Below are positions 50,229 through 59,198 of a stretch of 64,000 nucleotides of DNA, one piece after another. A program made the position numbers and the translations under genes. Within the stretch, counting starts at the first letter, position 1, and the number at the start of each line of letters is the position of its first letter. This DNA is from Oscillospiraceae bacterium (GTDB lineage Bacteria; Bacillota; Clostridia; Oscillospirales; UBA929): contig JAIRUW010000013.1 in the NCBI GenBank assembly GCA_031254195.1, positions 32,210-96,209 on the forward strand. Reading direction: 5' to 3'. Under the pieces are notes generated by a model. That model saw only the letters and a list, made by a program, of their open reading frames with translations. It was not told the origin of the DNA and did not search any database.

Positions 50229-50801
50229 CTATACGGTCTCAAATGTAAACGAGCACGGCTCCTCCCCGTTTGTATTGAGCGGGGAGGAATTGATTTCCTT
50301 GAGCTGCAGTTTGACGCCCAGTGCGTTTTGATAATGATGTAGAAAATGCCCCGCACAGCAGCCGCAATAGGTTGACGATACGGTAAACGGCTGTTTCAGT
50401 TTCTTGATCCCGCCGCAGGAGCAGGTTGTTTTACCTGTATGTACGCCATTTTGATGTCCTGAAAATGTTATGGTGAAGGAGCCGTCATCGTTGAGGCGGG
50501 GTTCCATCATATACTCAACGGTATTCATCAGCGCGAGTTTTTCGGCAAGCGGCTTATCTTTGTGCTCTTTGCCGAATGCTTTGGAGTCCTTATCACGTTT
50601 TCCGCCCTTACAGCATCCTTCCCGCTCCATGACGGCGAGACGCTGCTCTTTGGTCAGCAGTTTATCCATCATATCAATGGCCGGAAAGACAACATGAAAA
50701 TTTTTGCCTGTCTGGTTGGCGTCAAGCCCCATCTGCCCGATAATATCAGGAGCAATCTCCAGTTTATACATGGTTTCCTTCATCTTTTTCAAGCTCGGCA
50801 T
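50229..50801 (-). CDS. Cys-rich protein, paralogue of the next gene (second copy)
   Basis: A 190-residue soluble protein without signal peptide. An N-terminal helical part (to ~75) ends in REGCCKGGKRDKDSKAFGKEH. A central beta part follows with CSCGGIKKLKQPF, and a C-terminal part with YCGCCAGHFLHHYQNALGVK ends PCSFTFETV. It has nine cysteines, several as CC or CxC, fit for metal or cluster binding. The same landmarks occur in order in the protein at 50879-51451, so they are paralogues. AGGAG precedes the ATG. It is 77 bases downstream of that gene and probably in the same transcript as the MerR gene. Function unknown. Confidence 0.65.
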   Translation of the reverse strand: MPSLKKMKETMYKLEIAPDIIGQMGLDANQTGKNFHVVFPAIDMMDKLLTKEQRLAVMEREGCCKGGKRDKDSKAFGKEHKDKPLAEKLALMNTVEYMMEPRLNDDGSFTITFSGHQNGVHTGKTTCSCGGIKKLKQPFTVSSTYCGCCAGHFLHHYQNALGVKLQLKEINSSPLNTNGEEPCSFTFETV

Positions 50802-50878
50802 AGTTTTGGCTCCTTCTTTTTGATTTCGCTTATGAAGTGAAAGAGATTGCGCATCATATTGAACGCAATACCTCCCGG

Positions 50879-51451
50879 TTACTTTACAATCTCAAACACA
50901 AACACACAGGGGTTTTCTTTGCTCACACCCTGTTTGGGGATCTCAACTGATTTTATCCTGAGCTTTATTCCCAAGGCAGATTGCAAATTCTGCATACGTC
51001 CTCCGGCGCAGCCTTCATAATACAGTGAAAACGGCGCCGTTATCTTCCCTTTGACGGAATGATTATAACACTCGTCACAGGCCCATGTGAATGTTATTGT
51101 ATTATTTTCCTCGTCCAAAACGATATTGCGCGTCTTCCCTTTAAGACCGTTTTCAAACTCCATGATGTATACATCCAGCTTTACCGGCAGCGGCAATTCT
51201 GCGTGCTCGGCGGCAAACGCTTTGCGCGCTTTTTCATGTCCAAACCCGCGGCAGCCGCCGCTTTGCTCCCAGAGCCGAAAGCGCTCTTCTTCGGTGAAAT
51301 GCTCACCGATGGCTTCCATAAACATGTTATCGCCCGCGTTGCTGCCACAGCCCGGGACAAAGTATGTGTCGAGTATGTTTTGGAAGATAAGCAGCTTATC
51401 CTCGGGGATTTCGTTTTTCTTCTTTTTCATCATGCCGTAAAAGGTTCTCAT
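50879..51451 (-). CDS. Cys-rich protein, paralogue of the following gene (first copy)
   Basis: A 190-residue soluble protein. Landmarks shared with its neighbour are SGGCRGFGHEKARKAFAAEH, a CDECYN pair in the middle, PFSLYYEGCAGGRMQNLQSALGIKL and a closing PCVFVFEIVK. AGGAGG lies eight bases before the ATG at 51451, and the gene begins 14 bases after the MerR regulator gene, so it is very likely part of that operon and may be its regulatory target. The conserved cysteines and the GCAGG motif suggest ligand or metal binding; no family name is offered. Confidence 0.68.
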   Translation of the reverse strand: MRTFYGMMKKKKNEIPEDKLLIFQNILDTYFVPGCGSNAGDNMFMEAIGEHFTEEERFRLWEQSGGCRGFGHEKARKAFAAEHAELPLPVKLDVYIMEFENGLKGKTRNIVLDEENNTITFTWACDECYNHSVKGKITAPFSLYYEGCAGGRMQNLQSALGIKLRIKSVEIPKQGVSKENPCVFVFEIVK

Positions 51452-51465
51452 TGGGGAAGCCTCCT

Positions 51466-52743
51466 TTATGTTAAGTAGACCCGTTTGACCTTCGCGGACT
51501 CGCCTTCTCCCCATGCCGCGAAACCTAATTTAACTCCCTGTGTTTTCACCAAGTCGAAAACCAGCTTCCCATCCGCTTCGGTGATAACATCGTGCCCGTC
51601 CGGGTATGATTCCCAAGGGGTTGGATTTTGCCGCGCAAACATGTAACCTCCTGAAAATGCCCCGTCATATTCCACTACCATTTGCTTTGCCGCCCTTAAA
51701 TATTTAGGCGAAGGATTCCAACATGTAAACTCGTTGTCATTTAATGGTAATGATAATTCATGAGGAAAATCGATGGATTTGCCGTCTTTGAGCTTGATTG
51801 GAATGTATCTTGTCAGCTGCTCATAACCCAGCCCGGCTTTTATATCCTCGAAATCGTCGCCGCTATAAACCATGCCGCCCATGACGCCGCGTTCGTCGTC
51901 ATACTCGAAGTTGGTGGCGTCAAGCCATTTGAAAATCTTGCCTTCGACTTTCTCTATGCTCTCCCCATCATCATCAATACTCACCGACAGGGCGTATAAT
52001 CCGCCCTCGAACTCAATCAGCTCAAACGGCGCTACGTCCGCCGCGGTAACAAAGTCTTTGACCTTCATCACATACTCGACTTTGTCGCCTCTCCTGATCA
52101 AAAAGTCAATGCTGTTGAAGATAATATCCTCAAACAACCGCTGACGGTCGCCCTGCCAGGCCCAGTCCATGAGTACGCCCCATGTGTCCCATGATTGAAG
52201 CCCCGACGTTACCGCTCTGAACTTCGGGATCCTGACGACCATGACGTCCGGGATCTTTTTGTCCAGTTTTTCCGTTATTTCCAACAAGCGGTTCACGTTG
52301 GCCGGATTTCCGTTGTAATCGACATTGACGATCTGCGTTTCGATCTCTTTGGCCTTTTCATACAGCATCTTCACATCCGATTCCTTGGCGAAATCGGCTT
52401 GCTCGATATGCCGGATGAAGTTCAATACGATCTCTTTGAGTTCGTGCAGCAGGGATACTTCCTCGTCAATAGTGTCTACCTTTTTCCCGAGAATCTCCAG
52501 CACGACTTCCGAACCGGACGTATTAAAAATCCGTTGGATGTCTTTGATGCTGATATTCAGTTTTCTCAGAATCAGGATTTGCTCAAGACGCTGTATGGTG
52601 GGTTCGTCGTACAGCCTGTGGGCGTAATCATCGCTCCGGGTGCTGCTGATCAGCCCCATGTCTTCGTAATAGCGCAGCGTCCGCGCCGATATGTCATACT
52701 TGCTCGATACATCCCTGATTTTGACTAGGTTGCTCATAACCAT
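51466..52743 (-). CDS. MerR-family regulator with large effector domain
   Basis: A 425-residue regulator. The N-terminal winged helix (about 5-75) reads VSSKYDISARTLRYYEDMGLI and EQILILRKLNISIKDIQRIF, followed by the MerR coiled coil (about 80-125). Residues ~165-300 resemble a GyrI-like effector-binding domain (VVRIPKFRAVTSG; FELIEFEGGLYALSVSI). The rest is a second beta-rich domain of unknown type (about 320-425). Such multidomain MerR proteins sense small molecules or hydrophobic drugs. GGAGG precedes the ATG at 52743. Its promoter has the long 19-base spacer MerR proteins act on, which suggests autoactivation. The Cys-rich paralogues follow in the same transcript. Confidence 0.85.
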   Translation of the reverse strand: MVMSNLVKIRDVSSKYDISARTLRYYEDMGLISSTRSDDYAHRLYDEPTIQRLEQILILRKLNISIKDIQRIFNTSGSEVVLEILGKKVDTIDEEVSLLHELKEIVLNFIRHIEQADFAKESDVKMLYEKAKEIETQIVNVDYNGNPANVNRLLEITEKLDKKIPDVMVVRIPKFRAVTSGLQSWDTWGVLMDWAWQGDRQRLFEDIIFNSIDFLIRRGDKVEYVMKVKDFVTAADVAPFELIEFEGGLYALSVSIDDDGESIEKVEGKIFKWLDATNFEYDDERGVMGGMVYSGDDFEDIKAGLGYEQLTRYIPIKLKDGKSIDFPHELSLPLNDNEFTCWNPSPKYLRAAKQMVVEYDGAFSGGYMFARQNPTPWESYPDGHDVITEADGKLVFDLVKTQGVKLGFAAWGEGESAKVKRVYLT

Positions 52744-52773
52744 TCTCTCCTCCGTTTTTTTAGGTTTAAGTAT

Positions 52774-52804
52774 AGTATAAATCCTTCCCCAACGGCAGAA
52801 TCAA
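52774..52804 (-). promoter_or_regulatory. Long-spacer promoter of the MerR operon
   Basis: Minus strand TTGATT (52804-52799), 19 bases, TATACT (52779-52774). Spacers of 19-20 bases are typical of promoters that MerR-type regulators untwist to activate. No clean palindrome was seen in the spacer. Confidence 0.5.
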
Positions 52805-52819
52805 GGGGTATTGCAAAAT

Positions 52820-52839
52820 TTTTTACAAAAATGTAAAAA
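52820..52839. repeat. Perfect inverted repeat in an AT-rich gap
   Basis: TTTTTACA (52820-52827), AAAA, TGTAAAAA (52832-52839). It lies between the EFR1-type gene end and the MerR promoter. It could be an operator or a weak hairpin; nothing decides between them. Confidence 0.4.
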
Positions 52840-52899
52840 GATTTTTTCTTCCATGAAGCCCCATGCGTTCGCTAAGGGTTTCTGCTATGACAAACAGGG

Positions 52900-53670
52900 T
52901 CATCGCCTGCTTCCGAAGAGATATTGCTTTTTGACTTTTCCGTGGAAGACCGCGGTTATTGCCTTCTGAGGGCATTTGTTAATGCACCGGTAGCAGAGTG
53001 TGCAATTATGCCTATGCTCGATTTTACCGCTATCGCTGTTTAAGTTGCCCATAGGGCAGACAGCGGCGCATATACCGCAATTTGTACAGCCGTTTTTGAT
53101 CCTGATTGCGTTAGGAGCGGCCGCTTTTCTTTCTGTTCCCGGTAAAAGTGCGGCCTGTATCAACCCTAACGCCCGCGATATAGGGTTAAAGCCGCGCTTT
53201 TTCACCTTTCCGGCCTTTATGTCGCGGCATACGGTCAGCATTTTGCGGTCCGCTCTGGCGGTAATCTTCAGGACTTTCTTATCGCTTATCAGTGCGTCGG
53301 GCAGAAACCAGTAATTGGTCACATTGTTGGGCATGAAGAAATGCTCCGCGTATAAGACCTCCGCGTGTCCGGGCGGGAACATATCCATAAACGACCTTGC
53401 GGCATCGCCGGAGAGTATGAGCTGCGTGCAAAAGAGTATCAGCTTCTTACCTTTCAGCGCTTCCATATGCTTAATGGCAAACTCCCGCATGATTCGCGGC
53501 GGTCTTGAAAAAAACACAGGATAGCAAAATCCGATGGTCTCTTCGCCCGTTATCATTGCGTCAAAGTCAAGATTTTCCTCGATGGAATAGCACTCAGCGT
53601 CCATGTGGCGGCAAAACTGTCCGGCTATGTACTTTGAATTGCCTGTGCCGGAAAAATAGAGCATAATCAT
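52900..53670 (-). CDS. EFR1-family flavodoxin/ferredoxin fusion protein
   Basis: A 256-residue cytoplasmic electron carrier. The N-terminal flavodoxin-like domain (about 1-150) starts MIMLYFSGTGNSKYIAG, the FMN phosphate loop. The C-terminal part (about 185-240) has two 4Fe-4S motifs, CTNCGICAAVCP and CTLCYRCINKCP. This is the EFR1 layout common in anaerobic Firmicutes; its partner enzymes are unknown. GGAGG lies nine bases before the ATG and overlaps the end of a 39-codon frame upstream, so translation may be coupled to it. Confidence 0.88.
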   Translation of the reverse strand: MIMLYFSGTGNSKYIAGQFCRHMDAECYSIEENLDFDAMITGEETIGFCYPVFFSRPPRIMREFAIKHMEALKGKKLILFCTQLILSGDAARSFMDMFPPGHAEVLYAEHFFMPNNVTNYWFLPDALISDKKVLKITARADRKMLTVCRDIKAGKVKKRGFNPISRALGLIQAALLPGTERKAAAPNAIRIKNGCTNCGICAAVCPMGNLNSDSGKIEHRHNCTLCYRCINKCPQKAITAVFHGKVKKQYLFGSRR

Positions 53671-53672
53671 GT

Positions 53673-53792
53673 TTACGCACCTCCGAAAATGTAGGAAATG
53701 AGGCTGTCGGTGATGATGTCCACAGTTTCGGGCAAGTCGTCCGCTTCCGTTAATGCTCTTGGCACACTATCACATCCTATTATGACTATCAT
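53673..53792 (-). pseudogene. Possible C-terminal remnant of a TetR-type regulator, or a leader ORF
   Basis: A 39-codon frame reading MIVIIGCDSVPRALTEADDL and ending in ITDSLISYIFGGA, which resembles the last helix of TetR regulators. No DNA-binding domain is present upstream: an in-frame stop lies two codons before the ATG, and no proper ribosome site is seen. It ends two bases before the EFR1-type gene. It could be a decayed regulator or a short coupled leader peptide; the first is my preference, weakly. Confidence 0.35.
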
Positions 53793-53811
53793 ATCCTATA
53801 TGGTCATAATA
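53778..53811. promoter_or_regulatory. Long inverted repeat, possible operator
   Basis: TATTATGAC (53778-53786) and GTCATAATA (53803-53811) form perfect 9-base arms around a 16-base AT-rich centre that is itself partly symmetric (CATAT/ATATG). It lies at the head of the EFR1-type transcript, as an autoregulatory TetR-type operator would. Confidence 0.5.
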
Positions 53812-53899
53812 AAGGATGCCAATTGATTTGTCAATAGCCAATATGAGGAACCAACAAGCTGTATTAGTAGAAAAAGATATTATATTTTGCATATTTATG

Positions 53900-53928
53900 T
53901 TGCTTTTGCAATTAGTCTGTAATATAAT
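53900..53928 (+). promoter_or_regulatory. Promoter of the first chemoreceptor gene
   Basis: TTGCTT (53900-53905), 17 bases, perfect TATAAT (53923-53928), 44 bases upstream of the start codon. Sigma-A type. Confidence 0.7.
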
Positions 53929-53972
53929 GAAGGGGGCATGTTCAAATTGGAAGGAAGGGAAGACCAACTTTT

Positions 53973-55763
53973 ATGAAGAATATGAAGGTAGCGTCAAAAC
54001 TGATAGTCAGCTTTCTGATTGTGATCGCTTTAAGCATTATCATTGGGGTTGTCGGAATAATCGGGATGTCAACGATGAACCAAGCGGGATCTGACATGTA
54101 CGATTTCAATGTGGGCAGCATTATGGCTCTGGGGAATCTGCGCGAGAACCTTGCGCTTCAGCGCAACGATTTGCGTGACATTTTCCTCTCCCAGGACGAT
54201 CCGAATAGAGTCAGTCAAATGATAGCCGAGGTAAAACGATTAGGCCAAGATGCGGAGGCCAACTTCACCCTGTATGAAACGACGATTTTTGACATGTCGG
54301 AAGAGGACGACTACTTTAAGGCGAAGGACACTTGGTTTGGGTCCTTTGTCGAGATGAAAAATAATGTCTACGCCTTGATTGACCAAGGGAATTTCGACGA
54401 AGCATACTCGACTTTTAGGGCTGTGATCAATGACATCTCCGTTATCACAGAAGGGCTCAACTCGGCGGCAGCTAGGAATGAAGCCGCGGCGGCGACAAGC
54501 AATACGGGCATGGACAGCACATACCGGATGCTGTCTATACTCATGATTTCCGTCATCGTTTTGGCCGCGGCTATCGCGCTGGGCTTGGCATTCTACATCT
54601 CCGGCCTGATCTCCAAGCCGCTGGGCCTGTTGACTACCTTTATGAAGAGAGCCGGCGGGACCGGCGACATTACATTGGGTGCCGAGGATGAGCGTACTAT
54701 TGGGCAATACGGGCAGATGAAAGACGAAATCGGTCAGTGCATCGGAGCCACCGGCGCCTTTATCGGTCACGTTATCGGCGTCAGCAAGCTGCTGGAGCAT
54801 ATCGCCGACGGAGACCTGAGAGACGAAGTCAAGCTGCTGTCCGCCACCGATACACTGGGTATCTCTCTTAATAAGACGCTGCAAAACCTCAACGGAATGT
54901 TCGGCGAGATCAACAACAGCACAGCGCAAGTCTCTTCCGGCTCCAAGCAAATCGCCGACGGCGCGCAAACGCTCGCCCAGGGTTCGACCGAGCAGGCCGC
55001 CGCCGTGGAGCAGCTTTCCGCTTCCATTACAGAGATAGCGCAAAAGACCAAAGATAACGCGGATATGGCCGGACGTACCGCCGAACTCGCAACATCCATT
55101 AAGCAAAGCGCGGAAAAAGGCAGCCGTCAAATGGATGAAATGCTGGCAGCCGTCAAGGAAATCAATGAAGCCGGCAAGAATATAAGCAGGGTCATCAAGG
55201 TCATCGACGACATCGCTTTCCAAACCAACATCCTTGCTCTCAACGCCGCGGTAGAAGCGGCGCGGGCCGGGCAGCACGGCAAAGGGTTCGCCGTCGTCGC
55301 GGAGGAAGTGCGAAGCCTTGCCGCCAAGAGCGCGGACGCGGCAAAGGAAACCGGAACACTGATTGCCAACTCTACCGAAAAAGCGGAACTAGGTTCACGC
55401 ATAGCAAGTGAAACCGCCATCAGTCTTTCGGAAATTGTGTCCGGCATTAACGAGAGCAATCAGTTCATTCATGAAATCGCGCAATCGTCCGAGCAGCAGT
55501 CCGCCGGAATTACGCAGATCAACACAGGCGTAGACCAAGTGGCACAAGTTATCCAGCAGAACAGCGCGACCGCGGAGGAAAGCGCTGCCGCGTCGGAGGA
55601 AATGAGCGGACAGGCCAATATGCTGGAGGATTTGATTGCGCAGTTCAAGCTGAAAGACGGGGGCGGTACGCGCCGGAGCTTATCTTCACCGTCTCCGCGC
55701 AAACAGATTGCCATGCCCGAGAAAGCGGAGTTGCCTAACAGCGGGGAGTACGGGAAGTATTAG
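53973..55763 (+). CDS. Methyl-accepting chemotaxis protein with four-helix-bundle sensor
   Basis: A 596-residue transmembrane chemoreceptor. Helix 1 is at about 9-32 ([21 protein letters not shown]). The extracellular part to about 185 has the 4HB_MCP pattern (long helices with [18 protein letters not shown]). Helix 2 lies at about 190-212, then a HAMP-like linker and a cytoplasmic signalling rod. The hairpin tip, which binds CheA/CheW, is [20 protein letters not shown], followed by [20 protein letters not shown]. There is no C-terminal pentapeptide tether. The signal is unknown. The last ~250 residues and the 3' flank are near copies of the next receptor gene. Confidence 0.95.
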   Translation: MKNMKVASKLIVSFLIVIALSIIIGVVGIIGMSTMNQAGSDMYDFNVGSIMALGNLRENLALQRNDLRDIFLSQDDPNRVSQMIAEVKRLGQDAEANFTLYETTIFDMSEEDDYFKAKDTWFGSFVEMKNNVYALIDQGNFDEAYSTFRAVINDISVITEGLNSAAARNEAAAATSNTGMDSTYRMLSILMISVIVLAAAIALGLAFYISGLISKPLGLLTTFMKRAGGTGDITLGAEDERTIGQYGQMKDEIGQCIGATGAFIGHVIGVSKLLEHIADGDLRDEVKLLSATDTLGISLNKTLQNLNGMFGEINNSTAQVSSGSKQIADGAQTLAQGSTEQAAAVEQLSASITEIAQKTKDNADMAGRTAELATSIKQSAEKGSRQMDEMLAAVKEINEAGKNISRVIKVIDDIAFQTNILALNAAVEAARAGQHGKGFAVVAEEVRSLAAKSADAAKETGTLIANSTEKAELGSRIASETAISLSEIVSGINESNQFIHEIAQSSEQQSAGITQINTGVDQVAQVIQQNSATAEESAAASEEMSGQANMLEDLIAQFKLKDGGGTRRSLSSPSPRKQIAMPEKAELPNSGEYGKY

Positions 55764-55817
55764 CGGCTCTTAGAAGATATTGAACGGAACCTTGACGCGG
55801 CGCAATAAACGATTCTA

Positions 55818-55848
55818 CCGCCTGTCTGAAAATGACAGGCGGTTATTG
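55818..55848 (+). terminator. Terminator of the first chemoreceptor gene
   Basis: CCGCCTGTC (55818-55826) with GACAGGCGG (55834-55842) and tail TTATTG. The same hairpin recurs after the second receptor gene. Confidence 0.75.
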
Positions 55849-55937
55849 CTGCCTGTGTTTCTCGGGAAGCCATATAATCGTATGAGCTAAGAGAATATTA
55901 GCAATAAAAAGAAAAAGAAAGAAAAATAACTACATTA

Positions 55938-55966
55938 TTGCATTATCAAGAAATATATGCTACAAT
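55938..55966 (+). promoter_or_regulatory. Promoter of the second chemoreceptor gene
   Basis: TTGCAT (55938-55943), 17 bases, TACAAT (55961-55966), 42 bases upstream of the start codon. Confidence 0.65.
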
Positions 55967-56008
55967 AAGGTATATTTTGCCGTACGAATGAAAGGAGAGA
56001 TTCTACAA

Positions 56009-58120
56009 ATGAACATTAAGCAAAGGCTGGCAACCGTCTCGGTAGGATTGATTGTCGTTTGCGTTCTGCTTCAAATGCTCGTATTCCTTTTTGCCAATGA
56101 CGGTATCTCAAAGCAGACGGTCGATTTGAACAACGAACTGTATAAACGGGGCAATATCCGCTCTGATAATGAAATCGGAGCGCTGGGGCAGTCGCTTATT
56201 GTTTTTTTAACGGAGGAAGAGGATCGGATCGACGATTCCATGTATCACGCGGCGTTGGTATTGCAAAAATTGGACACATTAGGCGACATCACCCTCCGCG
56301 ACATGGAAACTCTGCTCCGCGAACTGCGCGTCGATGACCTATACCTTACCGACATGGATGGATATTTCACGGTATCCACAGTTCCGGGCGCCGTGGGCGG
56401 CATCGGACTGTTTGAGATTTGGGAAGGATACAGAATGCTTGTCACGGGAGAAGCCACAGAGCTTCCGTCGGCTATCAAAATCATGGTGGAAACCGGAGAG
56501 ATATATAAATTCACAGCGGTTCCGCGATATGACGAGAACGGAAATATCAAAGGAATCGTGGAATCTGCTTTGGAAGTCAGCGCGATTGAGAAAAGCATGG
56601 GCGCGATGATTGCCGGATACGACATGATTTACAGTATGCACCTCTTTGAGCCGGACGGTTTGACGCTGATGTCTGTGGAGAAGCCATCCGCCAAAGCGTC
56701 TTTTATCAAGGGCGCCATTGCCCAAATCCCTAATATAACAAGCACTTTGACCGAGAATGACGATGACGGGACGATTACATATTATACAACGGTAAATCGT
56801 TTCGGCGGCCCGGCCTATATCATGCGGCTCGAACTGGACGCGGCGTACTTTGCTGAGGATTCGCTTTATGTGAGCGGCGCGCTCGAAGGGCTTAAACAAG
56901 GCTCATCCAACAACCTGCTGCTGGTTGTAGGTGTTGGCTTAGTGAGTATGGTTATCATCATGGTCGCTTATCTGTTCCTTGTCCACCGGTCCATATTGCG
57001 GCCGATTATCCATTTGCAAGCAATCATCAACCGTGTATCACACGGAGATGTATCCCCGGTTGACGCGATCAATCGCAAAGACGAGTTTGGGCGGCTTGAA
57101 AGAGAAGTCGCAGATATGGTCAACGCGATAAACAACCAGGCAAACACGCTGGGTCAAATCGCAGACGGGGATTATACCGCCACTGTTACCGTCCGTTCGG
57201 ATAAGGATGCTATGAATATAGCGTTTGAAAAGATGCTCGGCAATCTCAACCATACTTTTAATGAGATAAACGCATCGACAGCGCAAGTCTCTTCCGGCTC
57301 AAAGCAGCTTGCGGACGGGTCACAGATACTCGCGCAAGGTTCAACCCAGCAAGCCGCCGCTGTGGAGGAGCTGTCATCCTCGATTACCGAGATAGCGCAA
57401 AAAACAAAAGCAAACGCGGAAACGGCCGGGCGAACTGCCGCCCTTGCGAGCGCGATTAAGCAAAGCGCGGAAAAAGGCAGCCGCCAGATGGATGAGATGC
57501 TGACGGCCGTCAAGGAAATCAATGAAGCCGGTCAAAGCATTAACAAGGTTATCAAGGTCATAGACGATATAGCCTTCCAGACCAACATCCTCGCCCTCAA
57601 CGCCGCCGTGGAAGCGGCGCGGGCCGGACAGCACGGCAAAGGGTTTGCCGTGGTTGCCGAGGAGGTTCGCAATCTCGCCAGCAAGAGTGCTGACGCGGCA
57701 AAAGAGACGGGCAATCTGATTGCCAACTCGACAGAGAAAGCGCAACTAGGTTCGCGTATTGCGAGTGAAACCGCCGCCAGTCTTGCGGAAATCGTGACCG
57801 GCATTAACGAGAGCAATCAGTTCATCAATGAAATTGCGCAATCCTCCGAGCAGCAGTCGGCAGGCATCGCGCACATCAACGCAGGCATAGGCCAAGTGGC
57901 GCAAGTTATCCAGCAGAACAGCGCGACCGCGGAGGAAAGCGCCGCGGCGTCGGAGGAAATGAGCGGGCAGGCCAACATGCTGGAGGATTTGATTGCGCAA
58001 TTTAAGCTGAAAGACGGGGGCGGTACGCGCCGGAGTTTATCTTCACCGTCTCCCCGCAAACAGATTGCCATGCCCGAAAAAGCGGAGTTGCCTGACGGCG
58101 AAGAAAATGGGAAGTATTAG
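56009..58120 (+). CDS. Methyl-accepting chemotaxis protein with large extracellular sensor
   Basis: A 703-residue chemoreceptor. Helix 1 (about 10-30, VGLIVVCVLLQMLVFLF) is followed by a ~260-residue extracellular sensor, probably of the Cache type (LYLTDMDGYFTVSTVPG; FTAVPRYDENGNIKGIVESA; TIPV-like signature regions). Helix 2 is at about 305-328, then a HAMP domain (about 330-385) and the signalling rod with the same [20 protein letters not shown] tip. The ATG at 56009 has GGAG upstream; the ATG at 55988 has none. Cytoplasmic parts are almost the same as in the receptor upstream, while sensors differ completely, so the pair would feed one CheA pathway with different signals. Confidence 0.95.
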   Translation: MNIKQRLATVSVGLIVVCVLLQMLVFLFANDGISKQTVDLNNELYKRGNIRSDNEIGALGQSLIVFLTEEEDRIDDSMYHAALVLQKLDTLGDITLRDMETLLRELRVDDLYLTDMDGYFTVSTVPGAVGGIGLFEIWEGYRMLVTGEATELPSAIKIMVETGEIYKFTAVPRYDENGNIKGIVESALEVSAIEKSMGAMIAGYDMIYSMHLFEPDGLTLMSVEKPSAKASFIKGAIAQIPNITSTLTENDDDGTITYYTTVNRFGGPAYIMRLELDAAYFAEDSLYVSGALEGLKQGSSNNLLLVVGVGLVSMVIIMVAYLFLVHRSILRPIIHLQAIINRVSHGDVSPVDAINRKDEFGRLEREVADMVNAINNQANTLGQIADGDYTATVTVRSDKDAMNIAFEKMLGNLNHTFNEINASTAQVSSGSKQLADGSQILAQGSTQQAAAVEELSSSITEIAQKTKANAETAGRTAALASAIKQSAEKGSRQMDEMLTAVKEINEAGQSINKVIKVIDDIAFQTNILALNAAVEAARAGQHGKGFAVVAEEVRNLASKSADAAKETGNLIANSTEKAQLGSRIASETAASLAEIVTGINESNQFINEIAQSSEQQSAGIAHINAGIGQVAQVIQQNSATAEESAAASEEMSGQANMLEDLIAQFKLKDGGGTRRSLSSPSPRKQIAMPEKAELPDGEENGKY

Positions 58121-58170
58121 CGGTTCTTAGAAGGCCGAGCGGGACCTTGACGCAGTGTGACACGATTCTG

Positions 58171-58201
58171 CCGCCTGTCTGAAATATGACAGGCGGTTTT
58201 G
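58171..58201 (+). terminator. Terminator of the second chemoreceptor gene
   Basis: CCGCCTGTC (58171-58179) with GACAGGCGG (58188-58196) and TTTT. The arms are identical to those of the terminator at 55818, so the duplication includes the 3' end. Confidence 0.85.
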
Positions 58202-58291
58202 CGTTTCCGGGACTTTTCTGACGCTTGACGCAGTGAACACCTGAAGCCCTCCCGGCATACGCTGACGTATAATCATTGCGGAGGTGGCTAA

Positions 58292-59197
58292 ATGTTAAAC
58301 CAGCGGATGTATGTAACGCTATCCTTGGAGCTGCACCTTTTTTTCGCCAGAATCATGAAGGAGCATTCTTTCTTTCTGGAAGCGGGGTTTACGCCTAAGA
58401 ACGAGGATTTAGCGAAAGAAGCGGATGACTTCAAGAAAAAGTTTGAGGGCTTGCTGTCCAATGTTGTGAGCATCAGCAACGGCATGATCCGGCCCGCGGT
58501 GCTGTCGTCCGGCGAAATCGTTACCGACTATACCTTGGGCGCCGAGCAAAAATCTCATCATTTTACCGGGATTCCGCTGAATCACCAGATCACTATCATG
58601 GAATCGCAGCTGCACAGCGGGCGCGACGGGGCTGTTTCGCCGGAACTGGAAAGCCAGGTCAGGCGGCTCAACCGTGAGGCCATTATGCTGCTGGACGGTC
58701 TGATCGCGTTCAAGCAGAAAGTGCTGAATGCCGTGCTGTCATGCAACATTTTCACTGTGAACTACCCGCTGCTCCTTGAGCATATCCTGCGGGAAGCGAA
58801 GCAGTACCGCGACCATGTGGAGAGCTTGGAGCAGGGCAAAGACATCGACACCTCCCTCAAAGAAACAACGCTGTTCTGGAACCAAATCATGCTGGAACAT
58901 GCGCTGTTTATCCGCGGGCTGCTTGACCCGTCGGAAAACAAGCTGGTGCAGACAGCCAACAACTTCGCCCATGAGTACGACGACTTGCTGAAAGAGGCGC
59001 GGAGAGCCACCGACATGACCATTGCAAGCGTTGCCAACGACGCGCTCAAAGAAACAGTAAAATACAGGGAGTTCAAAGAGGCCGGAACCAAGGGCATTTC
59101 CGAGTGCAAGATCCGGTCGATCATACTCCCTCTTCTGGCCGACCACGTTCTGCGGGAAGCGAACCACTATATCCGTCTTTTGAAGGAGCCTGTATAA
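58292..59197 (+). CDS. DUF2935 protein (two ferritin-like helical repeats)
   Basis: A 301-residue, mostly helical protein made of two related halves (about 1-145 and 150-300). Each half has an E/H pattern: LSLELHLFFARIMKEHSFFL in the first, LFWNQIMLEHALFIRGLLDP in the second. Each also has a later helix with LNHQITIMES or LADHVLREANHYIRLL. This matches DUF2935, a Bacillus/Clostridia family with a ferritin-like metal-binding bundle, often tied to spore proteins. GGAGGTGG precedes the ATG. A small Asp/Arg/His-rich gene follows after one base. Metal binding and spore location are inferred. Confidence 0.85.
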   Translation: MLNQRMYVTLSLELHLFFARIMKEHSFFLEAGFTPKNEDLAKEADDFKKKFEGLLSNVVSISNGMIRPAVLSSGEIVTDYTLGAEQKSHHFTGIPLNHQITIMESQLHSGRDGAVSPELESQVRRLNREAIMLLDGLIAFKQKVLNAVLSCNIFTVNYPLLLEHILREAKQYRDHVESLEQGKDIDTSLKETTLFWNQIMLEHALFIRGLLDPSENKLVQTANNFAHEYDDLLKEARRATDMTIASVANDALKETVKYREFKEAGTKGISECKIRSIILPLLADHVLREANHYIRLLKEPV

Positions 59198-59198
59198 T

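Noticed and set aside
49199-53811. A CRISPR array or classical defence island in the AT-rich accessory region
   Set aside because: No regularly spaced repeats, Cas-like proteins, nucleases, methyltransferases or reverse transcriptase were found.
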